64,000 nucleotides of DNA from an uncultured Pseudoalteromonas sp. (GTDB lineage: Bacteria > Pseudomonadota > Gammaproteobacteria > Enterobacterales > Alteromonadaceae): the NCBI GenBank assembly GCA_947493455.1, contig CANLRB010000006.1:186001-250000 (forward strand), read 5' to 3'. Of this stretch, positions 15,979 through 24,751 are shown one piece after another (the first letter of the stretch is position 1; each line of letters begins with the position of its first letter). A program made the translations under genes and the position numbers. The notes under the pieces were generated by a model that searched no databases, was not told the origin of the DNA, and was given only the letters and a program-made list of their open reading frames with translations.

Positions 15979-16374
15979 TTGATTTTAGCCAAACATGTGA
16001 TGTCTGAATTATATATTGCCGTGTCGCCAACAGACATAGCATCCGATGTTTTGCCAATCATACAAACAACCCCCTATCCATATATCCTTGTTATTGAAGA
16101 CGATAAGCTACAGGGTATTATTACAGCAAGTACAGTACTGAGAGCCCATTGTAAAACGACGACAACCTCGCTCCACCAGCTAAAAATGCATGAAATCATG
16201 GAGGACCCAGCGCAAACGGTTCATGCAGACCAATCAATCTTTGATGTATGTGCACTATTTACCGACCATCAAATCATGTGTGTGCCAGTTATCGATTCAT
16301 ATAACAGCGTATTGGGCATTATCCATTACCAACATGTTTTAACATTTTTGCTCAATACTTACAGTGCACACTAA
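15979..16374 (+). CDS. Tandem CBS-domain protein
   Basis: A 131-residue protein made of two CBS motifs, about residues 8-62 and 70-128 (YILVIEDDKLQGIITAST; IMCVPVIDSYNSVLGIIHY). CBS pairs bind adenine nucleotides or cyclic dinucleotides and act as regulatory modules. The start is TTG at 15979, with AGGA eight bases upstream; an ATG at 16000 is the alternative. It lies between an HD-GYP gene and pilU, so a nucleotide-sensing role in motility is conceivable but unproven. Confidence 0.8.
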   Translation: MILAKHVMSELYIAVSPTDIASDVLPIIQTTPYPYILVIEDDKLQGIITASTVLRAHCKTTTTSLHQLKMHEIMEDPAQTVHADQSIFDVCALFTDHQIMCVPVIDSYNSVLGIIHYQHVLTFLLNTYSAH

Positions 16375-16380
16375 AACATC

Positions 16381-17499
16381 CTAATTAATATCAATGTTTG
16401 ACCATGCAACTTCTTTGTCTTTACCCGACTCAAGCAAGCGCACTTGTACAGTTAAATTATGTTTTGAATCGGCATGTTCGATGGCCGTCTCTTTACTAAT
16501 TTTATGTGACTTATACAAATTAAGTAACGATTGATCAAAGGTATAAACCTGATCTTCGGTACTTCGCGCAAACGCTTCGCTGAGTTCACGTATTGCGCCT
16601 TTAGCAATCAATTCTGTGGTATACGGCGTTGCGGTGAGTACTTCTAAAGCGGGTAATAAACCTTTAGAGGTACCAGGGATCAAACGCTGTGCAACCACCG
16701 CTTTCATATTATGTGATAGGTCTAAAAAGAGTTGTTTATGTTCAGATTGAGGAAAAAAGTTTATCACACGTTCAAGCGTTTCTATCGTGTTGCTCGCATG
16801 TAACGTTGCGATGCATAGATGACCGGTCTCGGCATAGTGAATCGCGTTTCGCATGGTGTCTAAATCTCGAATTTCGCCGATCATAATCACATCAGGCGCT
16901 TCTCGCATTGCGTTCTTAAGTGCGGCGCTATAACTCTTTGTATCCGTCCCTACTTCCCGTTGATTAACGATACTCATTTTGTAGTCATGAACAAATTCAA
17001 TCGGATCTTCTACTGTTAGAATGTGACTATGGCTATGACTATTGCGATAATCAATCATCGCAGCCAGTGTACTCGATTTACCGCTGCCCGTTGCGCCTGC
17101 GATAATTACGAGTCCGCGTTTTTCCATTATAAATTCAGCTAATTCTGATGGTAAGCCAAGTGCTTCAAGGGTTGGCGGTGACATTGCAATACAACGAACA
17201 ACCATCGCTATATGACCTCGTTGACGTAAAATATTGACACGAAAACGACCGAGCCCAGTAATAGAGACCCCTAAATTCGCTTCCCAGTTTTGTTCAAATT
17301 CCTTGATATGCTTGTCGGTCATCAGTTCATATGCAAATACTTTTACATTTTCAGGCGTTAATGCGAGCGTCATTTGCTCTAACTCCCGCGTTTTGCCGTT
17401 AATTTTAATCAGCACCTTGGCAAATGGGCTTAAATATAAATCTGACGCTTTAAGCTTCACCATCAAACTTAAGTAGTCGCTGATACTGTTAAAATCCAT
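16381..17499 (-). CDS. pilU: Type IV pilus retraction ATPase, PilU-like
   Basis: A 372-residue hexameric secretion-type ATPase that powers pilus retraction at the inner membrane. Walker A is GATGSGKSST near residue 134, the Asp box TVEDPIEF follows, Walker B is APDVIMIGEIRD, and the His box is GHLCIATLHASN. The length and the divergent C-terminus fit PilU better than PilT (about 345 residues). PilU usually sits beside pilT; here it stands alone, with a CBS gene downstream on the other strand. The ATG follows AAAAAGGAACAT. Confidence 0.85.
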   Translation of the reverse strand: MDFNSISDYLSLMVKLKASDLYLSPFAKVLIKINGKTRELEQMTLALTPENVKVFAYELMTDKHIKEFEQNWEANLGVSITGLGRFRVNILRQRGHIAMVVRCIAMSPPTLEALGLPSELAEFIMEKRGLVIIAGATGSGKSSTLAAMIDYRNSHSHSHILTVEDPIEFVHDYKMSIVNQREVGTDTKSYSAALKNAMREAPDVIMIGEIRDLDTMRNAIHYAETGHLCIATLHASNTIETLERVINFFPQSEHKQLFLDLSHNMKAVVAQRLIPGTSKGLLPALEVLTATPYTTELIAKGAIRELSEAFARSTEDQVYTFDQSLLNLYKSHKISKETAIEHADSKHNLTVQVRLLESGKDKEVAWSNIDIN

Positions 17500-17665
17500 A
17501 TATGTTCCTTTTTATAACAACGGCGGTATTCATTATAATTTAGACGCTTATCAACTAACTTGCCCAATTATCACCGCATTTAACCGTTACTCATAATTCA
17601 ACGCAATGTCGTAAGTTATGTTCTAAAGTTTATATAAAGGAGTTACAGATTAGATAGGTTACACA

Positions 17666-17857
17666 ATGAAAACGAAAACAATCGTTGTCAGCTTTAGTTG
17701 CTTTATGGTGGTCGGCACACTTGCTGAAGGTTATCATTTTTATAAGCAAAGCGATGAAACTGCGCTTTGCAGCCATAGTCAAAAACAAGAGTCAGGCGCA
17801 ATAGGCGCAGGATGTAATGAATCTAGCCAAACTCACGCGCAAATTAGGCGGTCATAA
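17666..17857 (+). CDS. Small putative exported or anchored peptide
   Basis: A 63-residue frame with a hydrophobic N-terminus (TIVVSFSCFMVVGTLA) that could be a signal peptide or a membrane anchor, followed by a polar tail with two Cys. A weak ribosome site (AGG, eight bases upstream) precedes the ATG. It overlaps the 3' end of the convergent threonine aldolase gene by six bases. No family is recognised, and it may not be expressed. Confidence 0.4.
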   Translation: MKTKTIVVSFSCFMVVGTLAEGYHFYKQSDETALCSHSQKQESGAIGAGCNESSQTHAQIRRS

Positions 17858-18874
17858 ACCGCCTTGAGTTTGCTGTTTTAACGCTGTAATTAAAGTATCT
17901 ATATCAGCGTGAGAAATACCTAAATGCGTCACTAAACGCATTCCTTGATACCCCGGTGTCATATTTATACCCATTTCTTTGAGCGATTTTGCAATGTCGT
18001 CAATATCAATTGCGCTGTCTACATCAACATAAACAATATTTGTTTCAACTTGATACGAACGTGTATCAAAGCCCGACACCGTATTCAGTTGCTCTGCTAA
18101 ATACGCAGCATTACGATGATCGTCAGCGAGTCGTTCAACATTATATTCAAGCGCATACATCCCCGCAGCTGCTATTATTCCTGCTTGTCGCATGCCGCCG
18201 CCAAGCATTTTACGTAAGCGCCTAGCCCGTTCAATAAAATCACGCTTGCCCAGCAACAATGATCCAATAGGTGCACCGAGCCCCTTTGATAAACAAATCG
18301 TCATTGAGTCAAAATGTTGCGCAATCTCTACAATATTCACATTAAGTGCAACCGCCGCGTTATAAACACGTGCACCGTCTAAATGCAGCAATAGGTTATG
18401 CGTGTCGCAAAACTGTCTTGCTTGTTCTAAATACGCCAGTGGCAGCACCTTACCACCAATCGTATTTTCTAAACTAAGTAATTTAGTGCGCGCAAAATGA
18501 AAATCATCGGGTTTAATCGCATTGGCAAGTTTATTAAAACAGAGTGTGCCATTTGGTTCATTTTCAATTGGCTGTGGCTGAACCGAACCGAGTACAGCTG
18601 CACCGCCTGCTTCGTAGCGGTAATTATGCGCACTTTGCCCGCAAAGGTATTCATCGCCGCGCTCACAATGGCTTAATATAGCGAGCAAATTGGCTTGCGT
18701 ACCGGAGGTGACAAATAGCGCAGCTTCAAAGCCGTGATTTTTCGCCGCGCTTTGTTCAAGTTGATTTACTGTAACATCATCGCCGTATACATCATCCCCG
18801 ACTTCTGCACGCATCATAGCGTTTAGCATTTGTTCACTGGGTTTGGTTACTGTATCTGAGCGAAAATCAATCAT
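17852..18874 (-). CDS. ltaE: Low-specificity L-threonine aldolase
   Basis: A 340-residue PLP enzyme that splits L-threonine and L-allo-threonine to glycine and acetaldehyde. Family marks are IDFRSDTVTKPS at the start, EVGDDVYGDDVTVN, the PLP-phosphate region FVTSGTQANLLA, LHLDGARVYNAA with the PLP-pyridine Asp, and the Schiff-base Lys in CLSKGLGAPIGS near residue 195. Length is normal for the family. It is monocistronic, with the 47-residue membrane-peptide gene divergent upstream. Confidence 0.93.
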   Translation of the reverse strand: MIDFRSDTVTKPSEQMLNAMMRAEVGDDVYGDDVTVNQLEQSAAKNHGFEAALFVTSGTQANLLAILSHCERGDEYLCGQSAHNYRYEAGGAAVLGSVQPQPIENEPNGTLCFNKLANAIKPDDFHFARTKLLSLENTIGGKVLPLAYLEQARQFCDTHNLLLHLDGARVYNAAVALNVNIVEIAQHFDSMTICLSKGLGAPIGSLLLGKRDFIERARRLRKMLGGGMRQAGIIAAAGMYALEYNVERLADDHRNAAYLAEQLNTVSGFDTRSYQVETNIVYVDVDSAIDIDDIAKSLKEMGINMTPGYQGMRLVTHLGISHADIDTLITALKQQTQGGL

Positions 18875-19132
18875 GGTTTACCTTTTTAAAAAAGAGTTAC
18901 GTCACTAACGATGATGCGTGACTCAATTCAAATTTACAATCCCCTGTGCTGAGTGTTTTTGTCGAAGTTGCATCGAATAGCGCTTTTGCCCGCGCGCTTT
19001 ATCATCAAAAATGACCCACTATCACCGCATCTGTCCTTACGTCATATAGTGCGAGAAACACGAATAATTCAAGTCTACTATTTACCTCAACAGAGCAAGA
19101 CAACGTTTAACATAAACATCAAGGTGACTACT

Positions 19133-19276
19133 ATGAACACATCAAACGCAATCGATTTTGTATTCGCAACTTCATTAACAACATTTGTTGTCGGTGGATT
19201 ATTGTTAGCAGGCATGGCAAGTGCCGTTATTGTTGGTACTGTGGCAGCGGGCGCCTATGTGTTAGCAACAAACTAA
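19133..19276 (+). CDS. 47-residue hydrophobic membrane peptide, copy A
   Basis: A 47-residue peptide with one long small-residue-rich hydrophobic stretch (FVVGGLLLAGMASAVIVGTV) containing Gly-xxx-Gly-like spacing suited to helix packing. The start MNTSNAID at 19133 is preceded by AAGGTGACTACT; a longer upstream frame adds an unrelated, unlikely N-terminus. Two close paralogues lie at 28451 and 29525, with the same N-terminus and hydrophobic core, and conservation across three copies confirms this start. Function is unknown; holin-like, toxin-like or bacteriocin-like activity would fit the shape but is not shown. A tiny ORF and a terminator follow. Confidence 0.75.
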   Translation: MNTSNAIDFVFATSLTTFVVGGLLLAGMASAVIVGTVAAGAYVLATN

Positions 19277-19326
19277 ACAAACCCTCGCGTAAAACCTAGC
19301 ACTAAACTGTTTCGCCGAGGTTAGTA

Positions 19327-19344
19327 ATGGTAAAAATGATTTAA
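19327..19344 (+). CDS. Five-codon ORF running into a terminator (copy A)
   Basis: ATG-GTA-AAA-ATG-ATT-TAA is preceded by GAGG six bases upstream, a good ribosome site. Its stop abuts the left arm of a hairpin (AAAAGCAC ... GTGCTTTT, about 19342-19391). The same arrangement recurs behind the other two copies of the 47-residue gene. Translation of so short a frame is inference. Confidence 0.4.
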   Translation: MVKMI

Positions 19345-19392
19345 AAGCACTGAGCATTATATTGTATGAAAATAATCGCCTAGTGCTTTTAC
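19341..19392 (+). terminator. Terminator-like hairpin after copy A
   Basis: AAAAGCACT (from 19343) pairs with AGTGCTTTT (to 19390) across a long AT-rich loop. The T-run is short. It closes the transcript of the 47-residue gene and its tiny ORF. Confidence 0.5.
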
Positions 19393-19491
19393 CAATACAA
19401 TCTATAAATCTCCCTTCTCCATCTCTTTACTTTCTATTCAATAAAAATAAATGCCATAATGGGTCAAGTCGAATAAAACAATACTTCCACT

Positions 19492-20649
19492 ATGACGACA
19501 AACAACACTCAATTCGTTTCAAAATTACCTGATATTGGCGTGAGCATTTTTAGTGAGATGACGTTATTGGCCAATCAATACAATGCGCTTAATTTGTCGC
19601 AAGGTTTTCCTGAGTTTGATACCCCTGAATATATTAAGGGTCGTATCAACCACTATATAAAAGAGGGCATGAACCAATACGCACCGTCTCCTGGCTTACC
19701 TAAGTTACAAAATGCCATTGCATCACTTATCAAAAATAACTACCAAGTAGATATTAACCCGACGCAGCAAGTTACGGTTACATCAGGCGCAACCGAAGCG
19801 CTTTTCGTAGCGATTCAAACAATTGTAAAACCCGGTGATGAAGTTATTGTATTTGACCCGGCATACGACTCTTACCAACCTGCAGTTACACTCGCGGGCG
19901 GTAAAACGGTGCATATTCAGCTTAACTACCCACGCTACCGTGTTGATTGGCAACAAGTACAACAAAAAATAACGAGCCGAACACGCGCGATTATCATAAA
20001 TACTCCACATAACCCAACCGGTACAGTGCTAAGTAGCGATGACCTAGCACAATTGAGTAAACTCGTTGAATCACATAATCTGTATCTAATCAGTGACGAA
20101 GTGTATGAACATATCACCTTTGAGACTCCCCATATTAGCGCATTACAAATAGCCTCACTTCGCGAGCGTGCGTTCGTGATTGCGAGTTTTGGCAAAACAT
20201 ATCATTGCACAGGTTGGAAGCTCGGTTATTGTATTGCACCACCAGCATTATCAAGCGAGTTTAGAAAAATACACCAATATGTTACGTTTTCATCGTTCAC
20301 ACCAGCTCAAGCGGCCATTGCCGATATGATAGAGCAACACCCTGAACACGTGAATACGCTAAGCGAGTTCTATCAACAAAAACGAGACTATCTAATTGGC
20401 GCACTTAACAACTCCCGGTTTAAAATACTACCGTGTCAAGGAACCTATTTTTTATTGCTTGATTACACTGCAATAAGCAACATCAATGACAGAGAATTTT
20501 GCAATTGGTTAACCAAAGAGCACGGTGTTGCGGCCATTCCTATGAGCGTTTTTAATCAATCTAATCAGTGCGACAACGTCATACGTTTATGTTTTGCAAA
20601 AAACAGCGACACCTTAAAACTCGCAGCGGAGAAATTATGCCAACTATAA
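19492..20649 (+). CDS. ybdL: Methionine/2-oxo acid aminotransferase (YbdL type)
   Basis: A 385-residue class I aminotransferase. It begins with the YbdL-type SKLPDIGVSIFSEMTLLA and LNLSQGFPEFDTP, has the Asn-Pro motif NTPHNPTGTVLS, the substrate-side SDEVYEHITF, and the PLP Lys in SFGKTYHCTGWKLGY near residue 237. The E. coli relative prefers methionine, with other hydrophobic acids also accepted. It overlaps the start of an omega-amidase gene by 13 bases, so the two are translationally coupled; together they form the transaminase plus omega-amidase route that recycles methionine's oxo-acid using glutamine. Confidence 0.88.
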   Translation: MTTNNTQFVSKLPDIGVSIFSEMTLLANQYNALNLSQGFPEFDTPEYIKGRINHYIKEGMNQYAPSPGLPKLQNAIASLIKNNYQVDINPTQQVTVTSGATEALFVAIQTIVKPGDEVIVFDPAYDSYQPAVTLAGGKTVHIQLNYPRYRVDWQQVQQKITSRTRAIIINTPHNPTGTVLSSDDLAQLSKLVESHNLYLISDEVYEHITFETPHISALQIASLRERAFVIASFGKTYHCTGWKLGYCIAPPALSSEFRKIHQYVTFSSFTPAQAAIADMIEQHPEHVNTLSEFYQQKRDYLIGALNNSRFKILPCQGTYFLLLDYTAISNINDREFCNWLTKEHGVAAIPMSVFNQSNQCDNVIRLCFAKNSDTLKLAAEKLCQL

Positions 20650-21413
20650 ACATTACAACGGTGCAGTTTGATATTAACTGGCTCGATAAACAAAAAAACT
20701 TAAACGCCTTGTCGCAGCTACTTGATAAAGTAAACAATACTGATTTAATCGTGTTACCTGAGACTTTTTCTACCGGATTTGCCGTTAACCTTGATATTGG
20801 CGAACCAGAGCAAAGCGGTGTTGTTTTAGAGTGGATGAAAAATATCGCTAGCAAAAAGAATGCGGTTGTTGCGGGTAGCGTACTGGTAAATTCACAAGCT
20901 AAAAAAGCCAATCGGTTTTATTGGGTTTGGCCACATGGTGATGTTGCCTATTACGATAAACGCCATTTATTTAGATTGTCAAACGAAGGCGAACACGTCA
21001 TCGCGGGTGACACTCGCCACGTATTTAGTATTAACGACATCAAAATTTTACCCCTTGTTTGCTATGACTTGCGTTTTCCTGTTTGGGCTCGCAACCGCAA
21101 CGATTACGATATTATGATTAACGTCGCAAACTGGCCGGCAGCACGGCGGACAATTTGGGATACCTTGTTAAAAGCCCGTGCAATTGAAAATCAGAGTTAT
21201 GTAGTTGGCGTAAACCGTATCGGCGATGATGGCAATGGCACACCACACAATGGCGGTACAGCTGTGTATGACTTTAACGGCGAGCCATTATTTCAAGCAC
21301 CTGATAATCAAGCGTCAGTGCATTCGTTAACACTTAACCTTGATGAGTTGTCGACATTTAAAGACAAATTTCCGATTTATCTCGATGCTGACGAATTCGA
21401 CATACATCAGTAA
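20637..21413 (+). CDS. yafV: Nitrilase-family omega-amidase (YafV/Nit2 type)
   Basis: A 258-residue carbon-nitrogen hydrolase with the Glu-Lys-Cys triad: LPETFSTGF (Glu near 43), YDKRHLF (Lys near 108) and LVCYDLRFPVW (Cys near 143). It should hydrolyse alpha-ketoglutaramate, the product when glutamine is the amino donor, which pulls the coupled transaminase reaction forward. The start MPTINITTVQFD at 20637 lies inside the last codons of ybdL, after GGAGAAATT; the longer upstream frame is the ybdL shadow. The paired operon strongly supports the function. Confidence 0.87.
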   Translation: MPTINITTVQFDINWLDKQKNLNALSQLLDKVNNTDLIVLPETFSTGFAVNLDIGEPEQSGVVLEWMKNIASKKNAVVAGSVLVNSQAKKANRFYWVWPHGDVAYYDKRHLFRLSNEGEHVIAGDTRHVFSINDIKILPLVCYDLRFPVWARNRNDYDIMINVANWPAARRTIWDTLLKARAIENQSYVVGVNRIGDDGNGTPHNGGTAVYDFNGEPLFQAPDNQASVHSLTLNLDELSTFKDKFPIYLDADEFDIHQ

Positions 21414-21441
21414 TTCCCGTTTAGCGAAATAAACGCGATAA

Positions 21442-22131
21442 TTACAACCAGGTTAACCTTCGAATGCCATTCACATATTTTGAATGGCGCGATGGCCTAA
21501 GCGGACACGTAGATACTAATCGGCTTAAAGCACTTTCCTGATTTGCTGGCGCTTTTAACTCAAGCAGCACATACTCGCCCAAACTTACCGAGTCAGTTAA
21601 GTTTGCGGTTTGCCTATAACGCTGTTCAAATACACTCATATTGCTATCAAATGTCGCTCTAATTTGGTGACACGCCGAAACATAGTATTCTCTGTGATAA
21701 CGGCATATTAGGATCGGGCTATGCTCACTTTGCCAAAGTACCTGAGCTTCAAATGATAACTGTCGATACATTGAGGTCAAAGCGGTATCCCAAATTGGAT
21801 AGCGACGCGCAAGGTCAAGCGCAGCGTGATAACTAATTTTAAATCCTTTACCCGCCTGCCGATGTTTAAATTCGAGTTTTGCGTTATCTGCATTTGAGAT
21901 ATCTCCATACCATCTCACTCGAACTTTCTTTCGTTGGCTAATACCACTTAAATTCTCTTCATACCGTGTTAATAGCGGCGTATCTAAATAAAGACTGTTT
22001 ACATAACGTGGTGCATAATGGCACTTAAACATTAGAGAATGTTGCAAGAGCCATAGTTGCACCTCCGTTAATCGGTTAATTGGAATGGGTATTTTCACTT
22101 CAAAGCGATAGTCTTGGCTTAATTCAATCAT
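21442..22131 (-). CDS. VTC-domain (polyphosphate polymerase-like) protein
   Basis: A 229-residue single-domain VTC protein of the triphosphate-tunnel superfamily. The tunnel residues appear as alternating charged strands: YRFEVKIPI, KVRVRWYG, AKLEFKHR, ICRYHREYYV and VLLELKAP. In yeast Vtc4 this fold makes polyphosphate from ATP. The ATG overlaps the end of the CotH-like gene by four bases, so it is the third gene of a DUF4956-CotH-VTC operon. No membrane segment is present; the partner DUF4956 protein may recruit it to the membrane. The real product in bacteria is not established. Confidence 0.8.
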   Translation of the reverse strand: MIELSQDYRFEVKIPIPINRLTEVQLWLLQHSLMFKCHYAPRYVNSLYLDTPLLTRYEENLSGISQRKKVRVRWYGDISNADNAKLEFKHRQAGKGFKISYHAALDLARRYPIWDTALTSMYRQLSFEAQVLWQSEHSPILICRYHREYYVSACHQIRATFDSNMSVFEQRYRQTANLTDSVSLGEYVLLELKAPANQESALSRLVSTCPLRPSRHSKYVNGIRRLTWL

Positions 22132-24749
22132 TTTGGCTTATCCGATTTCATCACTGTTTGATATAAGTTTTTAACGTCGAGTTTTTCTGGGTTGATAACA
22201 ACACCGTCAATCATTAATGCACTTCCTAGTTCAACGATGTACTTGTCGCTGCATTCAAATTCGATGCACGTTAGGTCACTTGCGTATAACCGCGCGCCAC
22301 CAAAAATTGGCTTTTTCGAATAGCTCATAAGTGCATGATGCTTAATATTTTGAGCGGTGATCCTCATTGCTCTCACTGTGGAGTCATCTTTTGAAACCAA
22401 ACCAAAATTCACGTTGTTAAATCGAACATCTTCAATGTGTAACGTACTTCGTTCTCCAACCGAAATGGCTTTGTCTTTCACCCCATCAAAATCCATATTG
22501 AATAACCTCACATTAGAGCCACTAATATCAAAACCATCGCCCCCAGAGCGCGACCCAATATTGATAAACTGGCTATCACTCAAATCGCCGCTGCAAAAAT
22601 CACAGTCAAAAGCATCTGACATCGCGTCGCGCACACTTAGCTTTTCAATATTGATGCTGCCATTGACGATATTTAAACCATCTTCCGACGCATTTTGACT
22701 AATCAATACGTTGCGAAAGCGATGTGTCCCATTAACAAAATAAGTTGCGCCACGTGGCTGCCACAATCCGATTTTTGGGTTACTGGCATAGCTTATGTGA
22801 AGGTGCTCAAGTTCGCTCGTCGTCAACTTATCGGGTGAGAACACACTCATGCCTGACCACGAACGCGTTCCATCTTGCTTGGTTAACACAATTGGCTGGC
22901 GTTCGGTTCCTTTGGCAATGATCTCGCCAAAGACCATTAATCCAGCATTTTTAGAAAACTTAAGCGTCGTCTTAGGAAATATTCGTAACGTTGTATTTTC
23001 GGGTGTAACAATGTACTCATCAATTTGCCAGTTACCCACTTTAACATGCCATTCATTCCCTTTTTGTTCGATATACGATGGCGGCATTACATTTTGCGCA
23101 CGTGGTACAAAATGAAGTGGTGCAATATCTTTATAAAACGTATATCGAGCCATTTCCTTGCCTTGCAATGCCGCTTTGGCACTAATTTGAGCTAGGTTTT
23201 CTGGTAGTAAATAGCGGCGTGTTTCTCCGGCAGCAAGTACATCGGGAAATTGCGCGTTTTCCTCTTCAAGCAATGACACGTCATTCAGTAATGTGATACC
23301 CGTTATTTGCTCTATCCGAAGTGGTACTTGGTCGTTGTTCACTACCTCCAAAACAGTGCCCGTTTTATGTACTTTAAATCGACTAACAAGATCCCAATTT
23401 GACACCGCACTCACTTGCTCCATATGCGCATGTAACTGCGGCGACATTGGCTGAATTTGCTTGCAAGGTTCAAATTCATAGCCATTTTGCCAACATTCGG
23501 CTTGCTTTCTCATCACATTAAAGTCAAATGGCGCTAACAAAGGACTTTGTGCATGCAGCTCACTAATAAACATATTATCGAATGACTCTAAATGAGGGAT
23601 AAGAACGCTTTCAAGATTCACCAGTAAACTCTCTTTAGCACGAGCGTAGTGTTGATAAACGAGATCATCTTGTAGCATTGTTTTTACAAACAAAAAGGTC
23701 TGTGACGGCGGTTTCATTAACCAAATGTGCTTTGCGGGCGTCACAGCAACATCACTTTGAATCGGCTCCAACAACGCGGTATGTGGATTGTAATAAAAAC
23801 GCCAATTATTCCACGTAAACGCATGCCATGCCCCCCAAAGATCAACCATTGCGAGATACTGACCAAGGCGCTTTGCATCAAATACATCACTTGCAGTGCG
23901 CTGCCCGTCAACAAACTCGCTTACCAACGCAAGTGCAATTTGTCTTTGTTTTGCTAATGATTCATTTTTTAACACCGTTTTGCGTTGCAGCACTCTCGGT
24001 TTTAATATTCGCGCTACTTCGCCTTGCGAGTTTGTAGATTCATTAAATAAATCAAATCGTACGATAACGCCTTCGGTGCGATTATTAGTTGCGAGCAAAT
24101 CTTGACTGAACCCTTGTTCAAACAGCATTACTCCCCAGTCTTGTCCATTAACAACAACCCGTGTTGGAATATGTTGTGGTGAGATAATATCAAACTGAGC
24201 GATATCTAAGGCTTTGGCAAATAGACTCGCTCCTTGGTTGATACGCACGCTTGGCGCAACTAGCGCAAACCTGCGTGATGAAAAAATTGCTTTTTTCTTT
24301 TTTAAACTAAATTTAAGCGACCAACGATTATGATTGTTTACGTGATCAAGCATATCTCCTTGTAAACGCACTTTCGCACTAAACTTTTGCTGTTCAAAAT
24401 AAATAGCGGCATTAACTTCGGCGCGTTTTTCAGGAATTTTTCCTTCTAGCAATGAGCTATGGCGGTCAGCTTCAAGTTTCAACCAGTCTTGGTATTTAAT
24501 ATCAATTTTAATGATTGGTAAGTCGTGATTTGCATTTAACCACCTAACTGGCGATGCCAATAAATCATCTACTAGTTGAAGCGCTTTTGCTTCGGTACTG
24601 TGTTCATGTGCAATAAACCCTTTATGCACAATGAGCGTTTTTACGGCATTAACAGAGGGCAATAGAATAAACAGGAGTACTAACAAGCGAAATCCCAACC
24701 ACATCGGGTTGCTTTTATTTTGGCGAGAATTTGTATTAAATAACAACAT
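22128..24749 (-). CDS. CotH-kinase-like exported protein with beta-helix
   Basis: An 873-residue protein anchored by one N-terminal hydrophobic segment (residues 17-36, LGFRLLVLLFILLPSV). Residues about 90-350 resemble the CotH protein-kinase family: VVVNGQDWGVMLFEQGF, and LVDLWGAWHAFTWNNW-type sequence close to WRFYYNPHTALLEPIQSDV. Residues 580-830 look like a right-handed parallel beta-helix with repeating short strands (SDAFDCDFCSGDLSD, FNMDFDGVKDKAISVG). CotH kinases phosphorylate Ser/Thr on surface proteins. It is the middle gene of an operon with DUF4956 upstream (2-base gap) and VTC downstream (4-base overlap). The kinase activity is a family inference. Confidence 0.75.
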   Translation of the reverse strand: MLLFNTNSRQNKSNPMWLGFRLLVLLFILLPSVNAVKTLIVHKGFIAHEHSTEAKALQLVDDLLASPVRWLNANHDLPIIKIDIKYQDWLKLEADRHSSLLEGKIPEKRAEVNAAIYFEQQKFSAKVRLQGDMLDHVNNHNRWSLKFSLKKKKAIFSSRRFALVAPSVRINQGASLFAKALDIAQFDIISPQHIPTRVVVNGQDWGVMLFEQGFSQDLLATNNRTEGVIVRFDLFNESTNSQGEVARILKPRVLQRKTVLKNESLAKQRQIALALVSEFVDGQRTASDVFDAKRLGQYLAMVDLWGAWHAFTWNNWRFYYNPHTALLEPIQSDVAVTPAKHIWLMKPPSQTFLFVKTMLQDDLVYQHYARAKESLLVNLESVLIPHLESFDNMFISELHAQSPLLAPFDFNVMRKQAECWQNGYEFEPCKQIQPMSPQLHAHMEQVSAVSNWDLVSRFKVHKTGTVLEVVNNDQVPLRIEQITGITLLNDVSLLEEENAQFPDVLAAGETRRYLLPENLAQISAKAALQGKEMARYTFYKDIAPLHFVPRAQNVMPPSYIEQKGNEWHVKVGNWQIDEYIVTPENTTLRIFPKTTLKFSKNAGLMVFGEIIAKGTERQPIVLTKQDGTRSWSGMSVFSPDKLTTSELEHLHISYASNPKIGLWQPRGATYFVNGTHRFRNVLISQNASEDGLNIVNGSINIEKLSVRDAMSDAFDCDFCSGDLSDSQFINIGSRSGGDGFDISGSNVRLFNMDFDGVKDKAISVGERSTLHIEDVRFNNVNFGLVSKDDSTVRAMRITAQNIKHHALMSYSKKPIFGGARLYASDLTCIEFECSDKYIVELGSALMIDGVVINPEKLDVKNLYQTVMKSDKPK

Positions 24750-24751
24750 AG

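Noticed and set aside
22357-24105. Several plus-strand frames opposite the CotH-like gene
   Set aside because: The minus-strand gene is continuous over 873 codons with recognisable domains; the plus-strand frames are its antisense shadows.
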